Shown: one piece after another, positions 33,575 through 43,090 of the stretch
How positions within the stretch are numbered: position 1 is the stretch's first letter
How the letters are laid out: each line of letters begins with the position of its first letter
Assembly: GCA_041649015.1 (NCBI GenBank)
Contig: JBAZNU010000001.1
Span: forward strand, 659,920 to 723,919
From: Ignavibacteria bacterium
Lineage (GTDB): Bacteria > Bacteroidota > Ignavibacteria > Tepidaquicellales > Tepidaquicellaceae
Length of the DNA: 64,000 bases
Direction: 5' to 3'
Position numbers and translations under genes: made by a program
Notes under the pieces: model-generated
Seen by the model: only the letters and a program-made list of their open reading frames with translations
The model's database searches: none
What the model was told of the DNA's origin: nothing

Positions 33575-35212
33575 CTAATTACTCTCTACAAATAAATCAA
33601 CAAACTCAAACTTCTGTCCGTCAAAGAGTCCCTTATCTCCCAGCTTCAAAGCAGGTATTACAAGTAGCGCCATAAATGATAAAGTCATGTATGGCGAATG
33701 CAGACGACACCCTATTAATTTCGGCAGCTTGTTAAGTTTATCATATTTCTGTGCAACAACCCACCCGTCTTCATTCGACATTATTCCCGCAACAGGCAGC
33801 GGAAGTACTTCAACTTTTCCGCCAACCATAATTGCAACTCCGCCTTTATGCCTTATCACTTCGTTAACAACCGCAGCAATCGAATTATCGTCAACCCCCA
33901 CAGCTATTATGTTGTGTGAGTCATGTCCAACGCACGACGCAATGGCACCGCTTTTAAGACCGAAGTTCTTTATAAAACTCACAGCCGGCTGCGACTCGCG
34001 GTATCTGTCAACTACCGTAATCTTCAGTATGTCATTATCTGTGTCTGAAACAACATAACCGTTTTCTGTCTTTGCATCAAGGTGCAGCTCATTCGTTATC
34101 AGCTGTCCTTCAATCGCCTCTATAACCCTAATCTTTCCGCCTTTGTGCTTAATAGCAAAATCTTCTGGCTTCTTAAAATCAATGTTGAAATTGTTTACTG
34201 CTTTTGCCTCGACAGAGGGAATCAAAGTTTTGCCATTTTCTGAAACCTTTATTCCGTCAACGTAAGTAGCTACGTTCTTGAAATCATTTAAATTATTAAC
34301 AATTATGAAGTCCGCGGGATCGCCTATATTTAAAGTCCCGACATCAAGTCCGTAATGTTCTTTGGGATTTAAACATGTTATCTTCAGAACATCAAAAAGG
34401 TCATAACCCAATGAAACCGCTTTTTTAACAACTTCGTTTATATGTCCTTCCACAAAATCATCAGGATGCTTATCGTCGCTGCACAACATCACCATATCTT
34501 TATGCTCTTTAATCAATGGATGAAGCTCGTCAAAATTCTTCGCTGCAGAACCTTCTCTTATTAAGACTTTCATGCCGTAAGATATTTTTTCTCTTGCCTC
34601 ATCAATGGAGAAACATTCGTGGTCTGTCGAAATTCCCGCGCTAACGTACTTCTTCGCTTGCTCTCCTCTCAAACCTGGTGCATGCCCGTCTATCGGCTTT
34701 CCGTATTTCTTAGCAATGCTGAGCTTCTCCATAACATCAGGTGATTCAAATAGAACACCCGGATAGTTCATCATCTCGCTTAAATATTTCAAATCATATT
34801 CTTTAAAAAGATATTCAATGTCCTCTGCCTCAAGCCTTGCACCGGCAGTCTCAAAATCCGTTGCAGGCACGCATGAAGAAGCCCCGAAATAAAACTTAAA
34901 CGGTACCATGTTCCCGTTTTCTATCATATACTTTATTCCTTCAACTCCTAATACATTGGCAATTTCATGTGGATCTGATACTGTCGCAACCGTACCATGT
35001 GTTACCGCAATTCGTGCAAACTCAGACGGAATAAGCATCGAGCTTTCTACATGTATATGCGAATCTATAAAACCCGGCATTATATAATCATAATGTTCTC
35101 TTAAATCTTTCTCAACACTTTTTATTATCCCGTTCTCAACTTCTATCGTTCCGGAATAAACCACCCGTTTCTTTATATCTACTATATTACCGCTTATTTT
35201 AAAAGTATTCAT
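33575..35212 (-). CDS. ade: Adenine deaminase
   Basis: A 545-residue amidohydrolase that deaminates adenine to hypoxanthine for purine salvage. The metal-binding HIHVESS (positions 53-59), GHAPGL, TDHECF and SDDKHPDD motifs, in that order, are those of the bacterial Ade family. The C-terminal domain (INFG-like FKNFGLKSGAIASCVGHDSHNI, EGWVV-like NEDGWVVA) is also typical. The length is normal. It is monocistronic on the minus strand, ending 13 bases from the convergent DUF429 gene, and no terminator hairpin is obvious between them. Confidence 0.95.
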   Translation of the reverse strand: MNTFKISGNIVDIKKRVVYSGTIEVENGIIKSVEKDLREHYDYIMPGFIDSHIHVESSMLIPSEFARIAVTHGTVATVSDPHEIANVLGVEGIKYMIENGNMVPFKFYFGASSCVPATDFETAGARLEAEDIEYLFKEYDLKYLSEMMNYPGVLFESPDVMEKLSIAKKYGKPIDGHAPGLRGEQAKKYVSAGISTDHECFSIDEAREKISYGMKVLIREGSAAKNFDELHPLIKEHKDMVMLCSDDKHPDDFVEGHINEVVKKAVSLGYDLFDVLKITCLNPKEHYGLDVGTLNIGDPADFIIVNNLNDFKNVATYVDGIKVSENGKTLIPSVEAKAVNNFNIDFKKPEDFAIKHKGGKIRVIEAIEGQLITNELHLDAKTENGYVVSDTDNDILKITVVDRYRESQPAVSFIKNFGLKSGAIASCVGHDSHNIIAVGVDDNSIAAVVNEVIRHKGGVAIMVGGKVEVLPLPVAGIMSNEDGWVVAQKYDKLNKLPKLIGCRLHSPYMTLSFMALLVIPALKLGDKGLFDGQKFEFVDLFVESN

Positions 35213-35280
35213 AATATTATTTGTTTATATAATTTAACAAAATTATTCTTATAAATGAGCCCTTATTAAAATATTTACTC

Positions 35281-36021
35281 CTATTTACAACAATCCTTTG
35301 TCTTTAGTGAATCATGGTTCATTTGAGATGCGGAAATATTCTTCATCATCTTCTCCTGCGAAGGGCTTATATAAGGTATTCCTAAACTTAATCCCCTTAG
35401 TATAAATATCACTGCAAGCAGTATAGCAAGCAAAGGGATTATCTTTGTTAGTTTTTGCCTTACTCCAAGACTGATAAAATTTCCCGCCACAGATGTAACA
35501 AACATTACAGGTATTGTTCCTATTCCGAATAGTGCCATGTATAATACTCCCGATAATACATCTCCTGCCGCTATCGCCCCCGCTACCCCCACATACACAA
35601 ACCCGCATGGAAGCAAACCGTTTACAATTCCAATAAACAGCATTGATGAAAGTGATCCGCTCTTAAACAATTTTCCAAATGTTGCTTTTATCTTCTGTGT
35701 AACGTTGCCGAATGATAGCTTATTAATGATACCCGTTTTAGTCTTTCCGGGAAGAAGGACTATAATAATAATTAACACACCCGATATTACAGAGACCCAT
35801 CTTTGTAAACCTATCACCGCAAGGTTCTTTCCTATTATTCCAAATATCAACCCGAATACCGAATATGTTATCACCCTTCCCAGATTATAAAGTATCCTTC
35901 CCGTAAAAAACTTCACGCTCTTAAATTGACCAGTCGGCAGCGCAAGAGCTATAGGACCGCACATCCCTATGCAGTGCAGACTCCCAAGCAAACCTATTAC
36001 AAACCCGGTAAATATTTCCAT
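35281..36021 (-). CDS. SafE/DsbD_2-type membrane protein (TauE/SafE family label)
   Basis: 247 residues with about six to seven hydrophobic helices. The opening GFVIGLLGSLHCIGMCGPIALAL (with CxGMC-type cysteines, LHCIGMCGP) and the midpoint GLLPCGFVYVGVAGA with LPCG are the signature of the DsbD transmembrane-like family annotated as sulfite exporter TauE/SafE. In other bacteria such proteins sit near cytochrome oxidase or copper genes and are linked to metal or thiol transfer. The tail ends in DCCK. I start at ATG 36021, since the upstream TTG (36054) adds unlikely residues. It is not adjacent to the oxidase operon here, so that link is inference. Confidence 0.85.
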   Translation of the reverse strand: MEIFTGFVIGLLGSLHCIGMCGPIALALPTGQFKSVKFFTGRILYNLGRVITYSVFGLIFGIIGKNLAVIGLQRWVSVISGVLIIIIVLLPGKTKTGIINKLSFGNVTQKIKATFGKLFKSGSLSSMLFIGIVNGLLPCGFVYVGVAGAIAAGDVLSGVLYMALFGIGTIPVMFVTSVAGNFISLGVRQKLTKIIPLLAILLAVIFILRGLSLGIPYISPSQEKMMKNISASQMNHDSLKTKDCCK

Positions 36022-36109
36022 ACTAAATATATTTGTAAAATTTTCTCTTCTCAAATATACTTACCCTATTCATTAACTAATATTGAAAATAAACCCCCAA
36101 AAAGCTGTC

Positions 36110-36134
36110 ATCCCCTCATGCTCTTGGAGGGGAT
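36110..36134. repeat. atcccctc/gaggggat hairpin
   Basis: atcccctc (36110-36117) pairs with gaggggat (36127-36134). The flanks tgtc before it and ctcatc after it resemble those of the hairpin at 8968-8992 (ggggatgacaag read in reverse), so this may be a dispersed palindromic repeat. Confidence 0.45.
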
Positions 36135-36288
36135 CTCATCCTGTTTCTCAAATGTTAAATACATTTCCTCTTAAAGTCTTAATCCGCGTTCAATTAACCA
36201 ACACCCCTGTCCATCAATTTTCCATTTTATTTTCCGTTTACTTTTCTGATTTTTGTTAAAAAATTACCTCAACAATAAAACAAATATT

Positions 36289-38355
36289 ATGAGTGAAATA
36301 AAACCCTTTGTTCCATTTGTTTCTACAGATACAGACATGAAAGAATTTTCTTTCCGTGCTATTCTTCTTGGCGCATTCATGGCAATGCTTATGGGCGCTG
36401 CGAATGCTTACCTCGGACTCAAAGCCGGTATGACCATCGCCGCGACATACACAACCGCCGTTCTTTCTATGGCTGTCCTGCGTGCTCTTAAAGGAACCAT
36501 ACTCGAAGAAAATGCCGCGCGTACTTTTGGCTCCATAGGCGGAAATATTGCAGCGGGCGCAATCTTTGTCCTTCCCGCTTTCTTTATCGCAAACATCTGG
36601 AATCCGTTTTATTCAATTTCAAACTATTTAATCTCAACCGTTATTCTCATCTTTGCAGGTACTCTCGGAATAATGTTTGTCACGCTTTTGCGGCGTGTAC
36701 TCGTTGAAGATAAAGACCTGCCTTTCCCCGAATCCATCGCAGCCGCAGAGATTCACAAGTCGGGTCAAAAAGGCTCGGGCGGCTCAAAGTTTCTTATTTC
36801 TGGTATGGGAGTAGGTGCATTTCTTACCGCACTCGTCGATTTTAAATTTATCGCAGGTACCTGGCAGAGTATAGTTTCTCTTGGAAAAGGTGCTCTTCTC
36901 CTGCGTTCACCCGGCATGGCTCCCGCATACTTCGGAGTCGGATATATTATCGGACCTCGGCTCGGTGCTATAAACTTCAGCGGCGGTGTTCTTGCATGGG
37001 GACTGCTTGCACCCGCAATTGCATATTTTGTTAATTATGATAACCTCGGTGCTGTACCTGATTGGGGAGTTGAAATTACACGTGTATGGAAAGCCTATGT
37101 TCGTTATATTGCAATCGGTGGTATGCTCGTCGGCGCTTTTTATACTCTTTATAAAATGCACAAAAGTTTATTCGAAGGTATCTCCCGCTCATTCGCTAAT
37201 CTTAAAAAAGCTGCTGCTGGCGGACATGATATCGCACGTATAGATAGAGACCTGAACATGAAAATTGCTCTTCCTATACTCGGTGCTGTTGCTTTAGTCA
37301 TGTTCTTCATATTCAACTATTTCACTGGCTCCGTATTTCCTGCACTTGTTGCAACAGTCGTAATGATTTTTCTCGGTTTTGTCTTTGCCGCAGTGTCCGG
37401 CTATCTTGTCGGTATTATCGGCGTCAGCAATAATCCTACAAGCGGACTCACGGTTGCCGTACTTATCGTAGTTGCATTCTTAATGGTAGCTCTTGGAATG
37501 TCTGGAAACGCAGGCGTTGCTGCTGTTCTCGGCGTTGCTGCATTCACCTGTGTTTCGGTTTCCGTTGCAGGTGAAATGATGCAGGATTTGAAAGCCGGAC
37601 ATATTCTCGGTTGTACTCCATGGAAAATGCAGATTGGTGATATATTCGGAGTTGTTTCTGCATCGCTCGTTATGTTTCTTGTTCTTTCTTTGCTGCATCT
37701 CGGCGACCTTAAACAGTCAACCTCTGATGAGATTATAAAACTTCAGAATTCAGGGACAACAACTATAACTTATAAAGGTAAGAACCCTGAACTTTCAGGA
37801 AAATCTTTTCAGCTCGAACAGTTAAAATCATTATCACCCGAAGAACAAAACGATATTCTCGGTACCAATGCAGGTTTCGGAGGCGAAAAACTTCCGGCAC
37901 CTCAGGCATCACTAATGGCGATTATGTCGAAAAGTATCGTCGAAGGAAAAACAGAACTTATTCTTATCATCATCGGCATGTTCATGGGTCTTGCACTTAT
38001 TCTGATGCAGGTGAAAAGCCCTATGCTTATCGCCGTAGGTATGTACCTGCCTATTGATACATCATTTGCAATTTACATCGGAGGACTCATGAAAGGCATT
38101 ATTGATAAAAAAGTCGAAAAGGGTAATTATACTCCAAAGCAAAAAGAAAAAATTAGTAACACCGGTATCCTCCTTTCTTCAGGATTAATTGCAGGCGAAG
38201 CTTTAATTGGTTTGCTTTTTGCCGGACTTGCTTTTGCCGACATAAAACTTTTCCACATGTTTTCCGAACCGTCTTTCATCGGAAGTGTAATCGCTATAGT
38301 GCTTATTGGTGTTTTTCTCGTAAAAATCCCCCTCAATAAAAAGAATATAGATTAA
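36289..38355 (+). CDS. OPT family oligopeptide transporter
   Basis: About 688 residues with many hydrophobic helices (fourteen or more), belonging to the OPT superfamily, probably of the bacterial oligopeptide-transporter type rather than yellow-stripe. The N-terminal ILLGAFMAMLMGAANAYLGLKAGMT, with its NAYLGLK block, the middle GVGYIIGPRLGAINFSGGVLAW and the NNPTSGLTVA block are typical. Symport of small peptides with protons is the family activity; the substrate is unknown. I start at ATG 36289 (MSEIKPFVPFV); an upstream TTG would add 12 residues. A terminator follows 24 bases after the stop. Confidence 0.9.
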   Translation: MSEIKPFVPFVSTDTDMKEFSFRAILLGAFMAMLMGAANAYLGLKAGMTIAATYTTAVLSMAVLRALKGTILEENAARTFGSIGGNIAAGAIFVLPAFFIANIWNPFYSISNYLISTVILIFAGTLGIMFVTLLRRVLVEDKDLPFPESIAAAEIHKSGQKGSGGSKFLISGMGVGAFLTALVDFKFIAGTWQSIVSLGKGALLLRSPGMAPAYFGVGYIIGPRLGAINFSGGVLAWGLLAPAIAYFVNYDNLGAVPDWGVEITRVWKAYVRYIAIGGMLVGAFYTLYKMHKSLFEGISRSFANLKKAAAGGHDIARIDRDLNMKIALPILGAVALVMFFIFNYFTGSVFPALVATVVMIFLGFVFAAVSGYLVGIIGVSNNPTSGLTVAVLIVVAFLMVALGMSGNAGVAAVLGVAAFTCVSVSVAGEMMQDLKAGHILGCTPWKMQIGDIFGVVSASLVMFLVLSLLHLGDLKQSTSDEIIKLQNSGTTTITYKGKNPELSGKSFQLEQLKSLSPEEQNDILGTNAGFGGEKLPAPQASLMAIMSKSIVEGKTELILIIIGMFMGLALILMQVKSPMLIAVGMYLPIDTSFAIYIGGLMKGIIDKKVEKGNYTPKQKEKISNTGILLSSGLIAGEALIGLLFAGLAFADIKLFHMFSEPSFIGSVIAIVLIGVFLVKIPLNKKNID

Positions 38356-38378
38356 AATTAAATTTCATTGACTCATTA

Positions 38379-38414
38379 AATGGGTAACGGTTTATTCGTT
38401 ACCCATTCTTTTTC
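38379..38414 (+). terminator. Rho-independent terminator of the OPT transporter gene
   Basis: An 11-bp perfect stem, aatgggtaacg (38379-38389) with cgttacccatt (38397-38407), has a 7-base loop and is followed by ctttttttc-like T-rich sequence. Confidence 0.9.
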
Positions 38415-38468
38415 ACACTACATAATCAAATCTCCTCAAAATTAGTCTCTATTATCTTTTTTTCTGTA

Positions 38469-38523
38469 TGCCTGCGATATGCCTGCGATATGCTTGCGAT
38501 ATGCCTGCGATATACCTGCGATA
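38469..38523. repeat. Five tandem copies of an 11-bp unit
   Basis: The unit tgcctgcgata occurs five times in a row (copies at 38469, 38480, 38491, 38502 and 38513) with single-base changes in the third and fifth copies. It lies in the spacer between the OPT terminator and the DUF2892 gene. The 11-bp period is close to one helical turn. Confidence 0.9.
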
Positions 38524-38637
38524 TACTACCTCATATCTAAAACCTTATTTTATCATATGTTTGATTAAAAGTAACTTTATAAGTGGCGAATTTGTTCTAA
38601 GAATTGTAATAATTTATAATTTAAAGGAGTAATAATC

Positions 38638-38838
38638 GTGTTAGCTTGTAATATTGGGAAAACTGATAAAACAGTTCGTTATATAATAGGAATAGTAATT
38701 CTTATTCTTGGATTAGTATTCAATTCTTGGTGGGGTTTACTCGGTCTGGCACCCATTCTCAATGCAGCATTCGGACGCTGCGGATTCTATTATTTACTCA
38801 ATATTAATACCGCTAAATCCGACAATAAAACACAATAA
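38638..38838 (+). CDS. DUF2892-type small inner-membrane protein
   Basis: A 66-residue YgaP-transmembrane/DUF2892 protein. It begins CNIGKTDKTVRYIIGIV, the family hallmark, with two hydrophobic helices (about 13-28 and 30-46) and a second Cys in GRCGFYYLL. The start is GTG, supported by an aaaggag Shine-Dalgarno 9 bases upstream. The function is unknown in the family, which is sometimes attached to rhodanese domains. A hairpin just past the stop may terminate it. Confidence 0.88.
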   Translation: MLACNIGKTDKTVRYIIGIVILILGLVFNSWWGLLGLAPILNAAFGRCGFYYLLNINTAKSDNKTQ

Positions 38839-38849
38839 TAACACCTTTC

Positions 38850-38872
38850 TTCGACACATCTGTCGAATTTTA
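38850..38872 (+). terminator. Possible terminator after the DUF2892 gene
   Basis: A 7-bp stem ttcgaca (38850-38856) with tgtcgaa (38861-38867) has a 4-base loop and is followed by a short T run. It is 11 bases past the stop codon. Confidence 0.6.
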
Positions 38873-39086
38873 ATATAAGCGTATAATTTTTATTCTCTTT
38901 TCATACATTTGTTTGGCATAATAATTGTTAATATAAGTCCGATACATAATTCAAAGCGAATATATATGTGTTTGACTATAAAAACCTGCTTTTAATTTTA
39001 GCATATAATTTTGTAATGCTATTGTATATTATTGTATCTTTTTAAAAGAGATGTACCCAAACAATATTATTAAAATTTTTCTTTAG

Positions 39087-39656
39087 ATGGAATACAGCAA
39101 ATTGGTAATTGGAAAAAAATGCTACCTTACCCCGCTCGAACTTACTGACGCTGATAAAGTAGCAAAGTGGCAGAATGATTTAAAAGTTCAAATGAATTTT
39201 GACCTCGTGTTTACGTTAACCGCTGACGATATCAGGTATTATTTACCCGAAGCTAAAAAGACATCAAGGATTTTTGGTATCGTCGAAAAGGAAACAGAGA
39301 AACTTATAGGGGTAACAGGTCTGCACGATATTGATCATATCAGCCGCCACGCAATGTTGAGTATTTACGTTGGTGAGCAGGATTACAGAGCCAACGGTTT
39401 TGGAACAGAAGCAGTAAAACTTACTCTCGACTTCGGTTTCAATATGCTTAACCTTCATAACATTGCCCTGTTTGTAATTCGGTTCAATAAGAGCGCCATT
39501 AAAGTTTATGAAAAGTGCGGCTTCAAACATGCCGGTGTTAAGAGACAATCGAAAATCCTCGGTAACGAAAAATTTGATATGTTAATGATGGATATACTTG
39601 CCGATGAGTTCAAGAGTGTTTACGTGAAACAGGTGTTGAAAGATATTAAGAAATAA
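39087..39656 (+). CDS. GNAT family N-acetyltransferase (RimJ/RimL-like)
   Basis: 189 residues of the GNAT fold, RimL-type. The N-terminal LTPLELTDADKVAKWQND and the acetyl-CoA-binding stretch RANGFGTEAVKL (around 109-120, the Q/RxxGxG/A loop) are clear. The C-terminal NKSAIKVYEKCGFKHAG is the typical motif B region. Such enzymes acetylate protein N-termini, amino sugars or small amines; the substrate cannot be inferred. It has its own start after a 248-bp spacer and is followed 37 bases later by the propeller protein gene. Confidence 0.88.
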   Translation: MEYSKLVIGKKCYLTPLELTDADKVAKWQNDLKVQMNFDLVFTLTADDIRYYLPEAKKTSRIFGIVEKETEKLIGVTGLHDIDHISRHAMLSIYVGEQDYRANGFGTEAVKLTLDFGFNMLNLHNIALFVIRFNKSAIKVYEKCGFKHAGVKRQSKILGNEKFDMLMMDILADEFKSVYVKQVLKDIKK

Positions 39657-39693
39657 TAAGAAATCATAAAGATACAGGAAATTAAATCACATA

Positions 39694-41763
39694 ATGAAGA
39701 AGACATTTATCTCAATTGTTCTGTTTGTTCTTACAGCGGCTTCGCTTCATTCCCAGTGGGAGCGTCTTCCCAGCCCTAACGGTGGCGATATTCTTAGCGT
39801 AGCCTTTTCTGGTTCTATCACATTTGCTGGTACGTACGGCGGCGGTATTTATAAGTCAGCCGATAACGGTACAACATGGAGCGCCGTTAACAACGGACTG
39901 CCAAATCAGTATGTTTACTCAATTGCTGTGAACGGAACAACCGTTTTTGCTGGTACTTACGGCAGTGGTGTTTTTGTTTCAAACAATAACGGTGCAAGCT
40001 GGACAGCCTCAAACAGCGGCTTAACCAATCTATACGTTAACACACTTACGGTAAGTGGCTCAAATATTTACGCAGGAACATTCGGCGGTATATTTCTTTC
40101 AACAGATAACGGTGCAAGCTGGACAGCAATTAATAACGGATTGACAGACCCGAATATTTATACAATAGCCGTTAACGGTTCAAGCATTTTTACAGGCACT
40201 TATACAGGCGCCTTCCTTTCAACAAATAACGGTTCAAGCTGGACAAAGCTAAACGGCGGGTTAGGTGATAGCACCTCGGTCCTGTCTTTTGCTTTTAATG
40301 GATCCACCGTGTTTGCCGGTACTTATGGTAACGGTGTTCTGGTATCAAATAACAACGGCTCTACCTGGACAGCAGTTAATTCAGGTTTAACAAATATGTA
40401 CGTCTGGTCACTTTCTGTTATCGGTTCAAATCTTTTTGCAGGCACATCCTACGGCATGTTCCTTTCTACTAATAACGGACAAAGCTGGACAGCTATTAAT
40501 AATGGATTATTGTTCTGGACAATAAACGTAATTAAACCGAATGGAAACAATCTGTTTGCCGGTACCTATGGTGGTGGAATGTTTCTAACAACCAATAACG
40601 GTTCTAACTGGACATCAGTAAATTCGGGTTTAACAAACGTTCTTGTAAACTGTTTTACAGTTACTGGAACGGGAAATCTTCTTACGGGAACAAACGGCAG
40701 CGGAATCTACCGCTCGCTGAACAATGGCAGCAACTGGACTGCTGTTAATACAGGTCTGCTCAACTATTATGTTTACTCGCTTGTAGCAAGCGGTTCTAAT
40801 GTTTTTGCGGGTACATACGGCGACGGTATATTTTTATCAACAAATAACGGTCTTTCCTGGAATCTTGCAAACACAGGATTAACAAGCTACTATATCTTTG
40901 GTCTTTTGGTTAACGGTTCAACTGTATTCGCAGCTGCTTACGGCGGTGGTGTTTTTATATCAAATAATAACGGGTCAAGCTGGGCAGCATCAAATACAGG
41001 ACTTACTAACTTATACGTCTGGAGTTTTTCTGTAATAGGAAGCAATATATTTGTTGCAACAGACGGCGGCGGAGTCTTTCTTTCGACCAATAACGGCTCA
41101 AGCTGGACGGCTGTTAATAATGGATTAACAAATCAGTATGTATGGGCTCTTACCTCAAACGGCAGCAGCCTTTACGCAGGTACTGCTAACGGTATATTTG
41201 TTTCAACCAATAACGGTTCTAGCTGGACAGCAATCAATAACGGATTATCAAGTTTGTATGTTTATGACATTGCCGCAAGCGGAGGTAATCTTTTTGCAGG
41301 TACCGGTTATGGTGTGTATATCTCCACAAACAACGGCACATCATGGGTAGAAAAGAATCAGGGTTTTGATTTTGTTCCGATTGCTTATACAGTTACAGCA
41401 GCAAACGGTTATTTGTTTGCAGGTACAGACGGTCAGTTTGTATATCGCCGTCAGCTGACAGAAATATTAAACGTTACAAGAATTTCAGATGTAACACCTT
41501 CTTCATACACGCTTAACCAAAATTATCCAAATCCGTTCAATGCAAGAACAGTTGTCAGTTTTCAACTGCCCGATGCTAGTGATGTGACTCTCAAGGTTTA
41601 TGACGTGCAGGGAAAAGAGGTGGAAACACTCGTGAATGAAAGACTTCAAGCTGGAACTTATAAAGCCTCGTTCGATGGTTCCGGACTTAACAGCGGTGTC
41701 TATTTTTATAAACTCACGACTGGTAAATACGCTGAGACCAGAAGGATGATTCTTACAAAATAA
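39694..41763 (+). CDS. Secreted beta-propeller (Asp-box) protein with type IX sorting domain
   Basis: 689 residues. A Sec signal peptide (1-20, ending LHSQ) is followed by thirteen clear and one degenerate repeat of about 40-45 residues, each with a core like FAGTYGGGIYKS then NNGSSW. These are Asp-box (S-x-D/N-x-G-x-S/T-W) beta-propeller repeats as in sialidase and photosystem-assembly-like proteins. The number would make about two propellers. The C-terminal 85 residues form a type IX secretion sorting domain: LNQNYPNPFNARTVVSF, then VYDVQGKEVETL and GVYFYKLTTG. The protein is therefore exported across the outer membrane and attached or released. The DNA repeats are so alike that slippage could change their number. 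Ligand and partner are unknown. Confidence 0.92.
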   Translation: MKKTFISIVLFVLTAASLHSQWERLPSPNGGDILSVAFSGSITFAGTYGGGIYKSADNGTTWSAVNNGLPNQYVYSIAVNGTTVFAGTYGSGVFVSNNNGASWTASNSGLTNLYVNTLTVSGSNIYAGTFGGIFLSTDNGASWTAINNGLTDPNIYTIAVNGSSIFTGTYTGAFLSTNNGSSWTKLNGGLGDSTSVLSFAFNGSTVFAGTYGNGVLVSNNNGSTWTAVNSGLTNMYVWSLSVIGSNLFAGTSYGMFLSTNNGQSWTAINNGLLFWTINVIKPNGNNLFAGTYGGGMFLTTNNGSNWTSVNSGLTNVLVNCFTVTGTGNLLTGTNGSGIYRSLNNGSNWTAVNTGLLNYYVYSLVASGSNVFAGTYGDGIFLSTNNGLSWNLANTGLTSYYIFGLLVNGSTVFAAAYGGGVFISNNNGSSWAASNTGLTNLYVWSFSVIGSNIFVATDGGGVFLSTNNGSSWTAVNNGLTNQYVWALTSNGSSLYAGTANGIFVSTNNGSSWTAINNGLSSLYVYDIAASGGNLFAGTGYGVYISTNNGTSWVEKNQGFDFVPIAYTVTAANGYLFAGTDGQFVYRRQLTEILNVTRISDVTPSSYTLNQNYPNPFNARTVVSFQLPDASDVTLKVYDVQGKEVETLVNERLQAGTYKASFDGSGLNSGVYFYKLTTGKYAETRRMILTK

Positions 41764-41789
41764 ATCTAAAGAAATTGAATTTATAATAT

Positions 41790-42029
41790 ATGAAAGTAAA
41801 CAAAAATATAGCAGTAAGCGAATCAGGATTTCTCTTTGATTCAATGTCGGGAGATTCTTTCTCTCTGAACCCTATTGCTGCAGAAATTCTTGAACTGATA
41901 CGCGAGCAGAAAAGTATCGAGGATGTAAAGCGAATACTCCTAAACAAGTATGAAGTAACTCCCACGATGCTCGATAAAACAATCGATGAGTATGTTTTCA
42001 CACTGAAAAAGCTTAACATAGTAAGATGA
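41790..42029 (+). CDS. PqqD-like protein (peptide-chaperone / RRE fold)
   Basis: 79 residues resembling PqqD-family proteins: a short beta start (VNKNIAVSESGFLFDSMSGDSFSLNPIAAEILELI) with the LNPIAAEILELI helix, then a winged-helix-like second half (DVKRILLNKYEVTPTMLDKTIDEYVFTLKKLNIV). PqqD and relatives form RiPP recognition elements that hold precursor peptides for modifying enzymes. It overlaps the ATP-grasp gene by four bases (ATGA), so the two proteins are made together. No PqqB/C/E genes and no obvious precursor peptide are present nearby. A plain wHTH without a peptide role is the alternative. Confidence 0.8.
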   Translation: MKVNKNIAVSESGFLFDSMSGDSFSLNPIAAEILELIREQKSIEDVKRILLNKYEVTPTMLDKTIDEYVFTLKKLNIVR

Positions 42030-43078
42030 AGAAGAAGAAAATAACAGTCGGTGTAACAGGGCTTAACAATATTGACAGTCCGGGACCCGGAATACCGGTA
42101 ATCAGAGCACTGAAAGAATCAAAGCACTTCGAACCGCGTATTATCGGACTTGCTTACGAAAATCTTGAACCGGGTATTTATATGCGCGACCATGTTGATA
42201 AAACGTACCAGATTCCTTATCCGAATTTCGGCTCTGATACTCTTATGAAAAGAATCGAATATATAAATAATCTTGAAAACATTGACGTATTAATCCCGAA
42301 CTTCGATGCCGAGCTTTATACTTTTATGAAAGCCGCTGAGAGGCTTAAGAAGATCGGCATTCATACTTTTCTGCCGACAATTCCACAGTTTGAAGAAAGG
42401 CATAAATCTGTCTTGCCTGACTTCGGAAAGAAATACAACATCAAAGTACCGGAAAGCAAACCGATATTTTCGGACAAGGACTTTGAAAAACTTGAAGATG
42501 AAGATGACTATGAATATCCTTTGCTCGTAAAGGGGAAATACTACGATGCGTATGTTGCTCACAACGAAGATCAGGCAAAATCAGCTTTCCATAAAATTGC
42601 AGCCAAGTGGGGACTTCCTATTATACTCCAGCAGTTTGTAAGAGGAACCGAAGTTAACGTTATTGCACTTGGCGACGGAGAAGGAAACACCATAGGTGCT
42701 GTTCCTATGCGTAAGCAGTATATTACCGACAAGGGAAAAGCATGGGCAGGTATAACTCTTGGCGATACTAACCTGCTTAGCCTCACAAGAAAACTTATCA
42801 AACGTACTAAATGGCGTGGTGGTATGGAACTGGAAATGATTAAAACCGAAGATAACGATTACTATCTTATCGAGATTAATCCTCGTCTTCCTGCTTGGGT
42901 TTATCTTGCAGTTGGTGCAGGACAGAACCTGCCCGAAGCGTTAGCAAAACTTGCTCTTGGTATGGATGTTAAACCATTTAAGAAATATGAAGTCGGAAAA
43001 CTCTTTATCAGATATTCCTATGACCTGATAGTTGATTTATCTGATTTTGAAAAACTGACACTTTATTCTGAACTTTAA
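42026..43078 (+). CDS. ATP-grasp domain ligase
   Basis: 350 residues with a carbamoyl-phosphate-synthase-like ATP-grasp fold. The N-terminal part (1-110) is a Rossmann-like pre-ATP-grasp domain (VGVTGLNNIDSPGPGIPVIRAL, VLIPNFDAE). The ATP-grasp region has YPLLVKGKYYDAY, LQQFVRGTEVNV and the metal-binding DYYLIEINPRLPAW near 285-300, with the essential Glu and Asn. It should form an acyl-phosphate and couple it to an amine. The substrate is unknown. Translational overlap with the PqqD-like gene and a 12-base gap to the decarboxylase gene argue for one pathway. Confidence 0.9.
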   Translation: MKKKKITVGVTGLNNIDSPGPGIPVIRALKESKHFEPRIIGLAYENLEPGIYMRDHVDKTYQIPYPNFGSDTLMKRIEYINNLENIDVLIPNFDAELYTFMKAAERLKKIGIHTFLPTIPQFEERHKSVLPDFGKKYNIKVPESKPIFSDKDFEKLEDEDDYEYPLLVKGKYYDAYVAHNEDQAKSAFHKIAAKWGLPIILQQFVRGTEVNVIALGDGEGNTIGAVPMRKQYITDKGKAWAGITLGDTNLLSLTRKLIKRTKWRGGMELEMIKTEDNDYYLIEINPRLPAWVYLAVGAGQNLPEALAKLALGMDVKPFKKYEVGKLFIRYSYDLIVDLSDFEKLTLYSEL

Positions 43079-43090
43079 AAATTTATTTAT

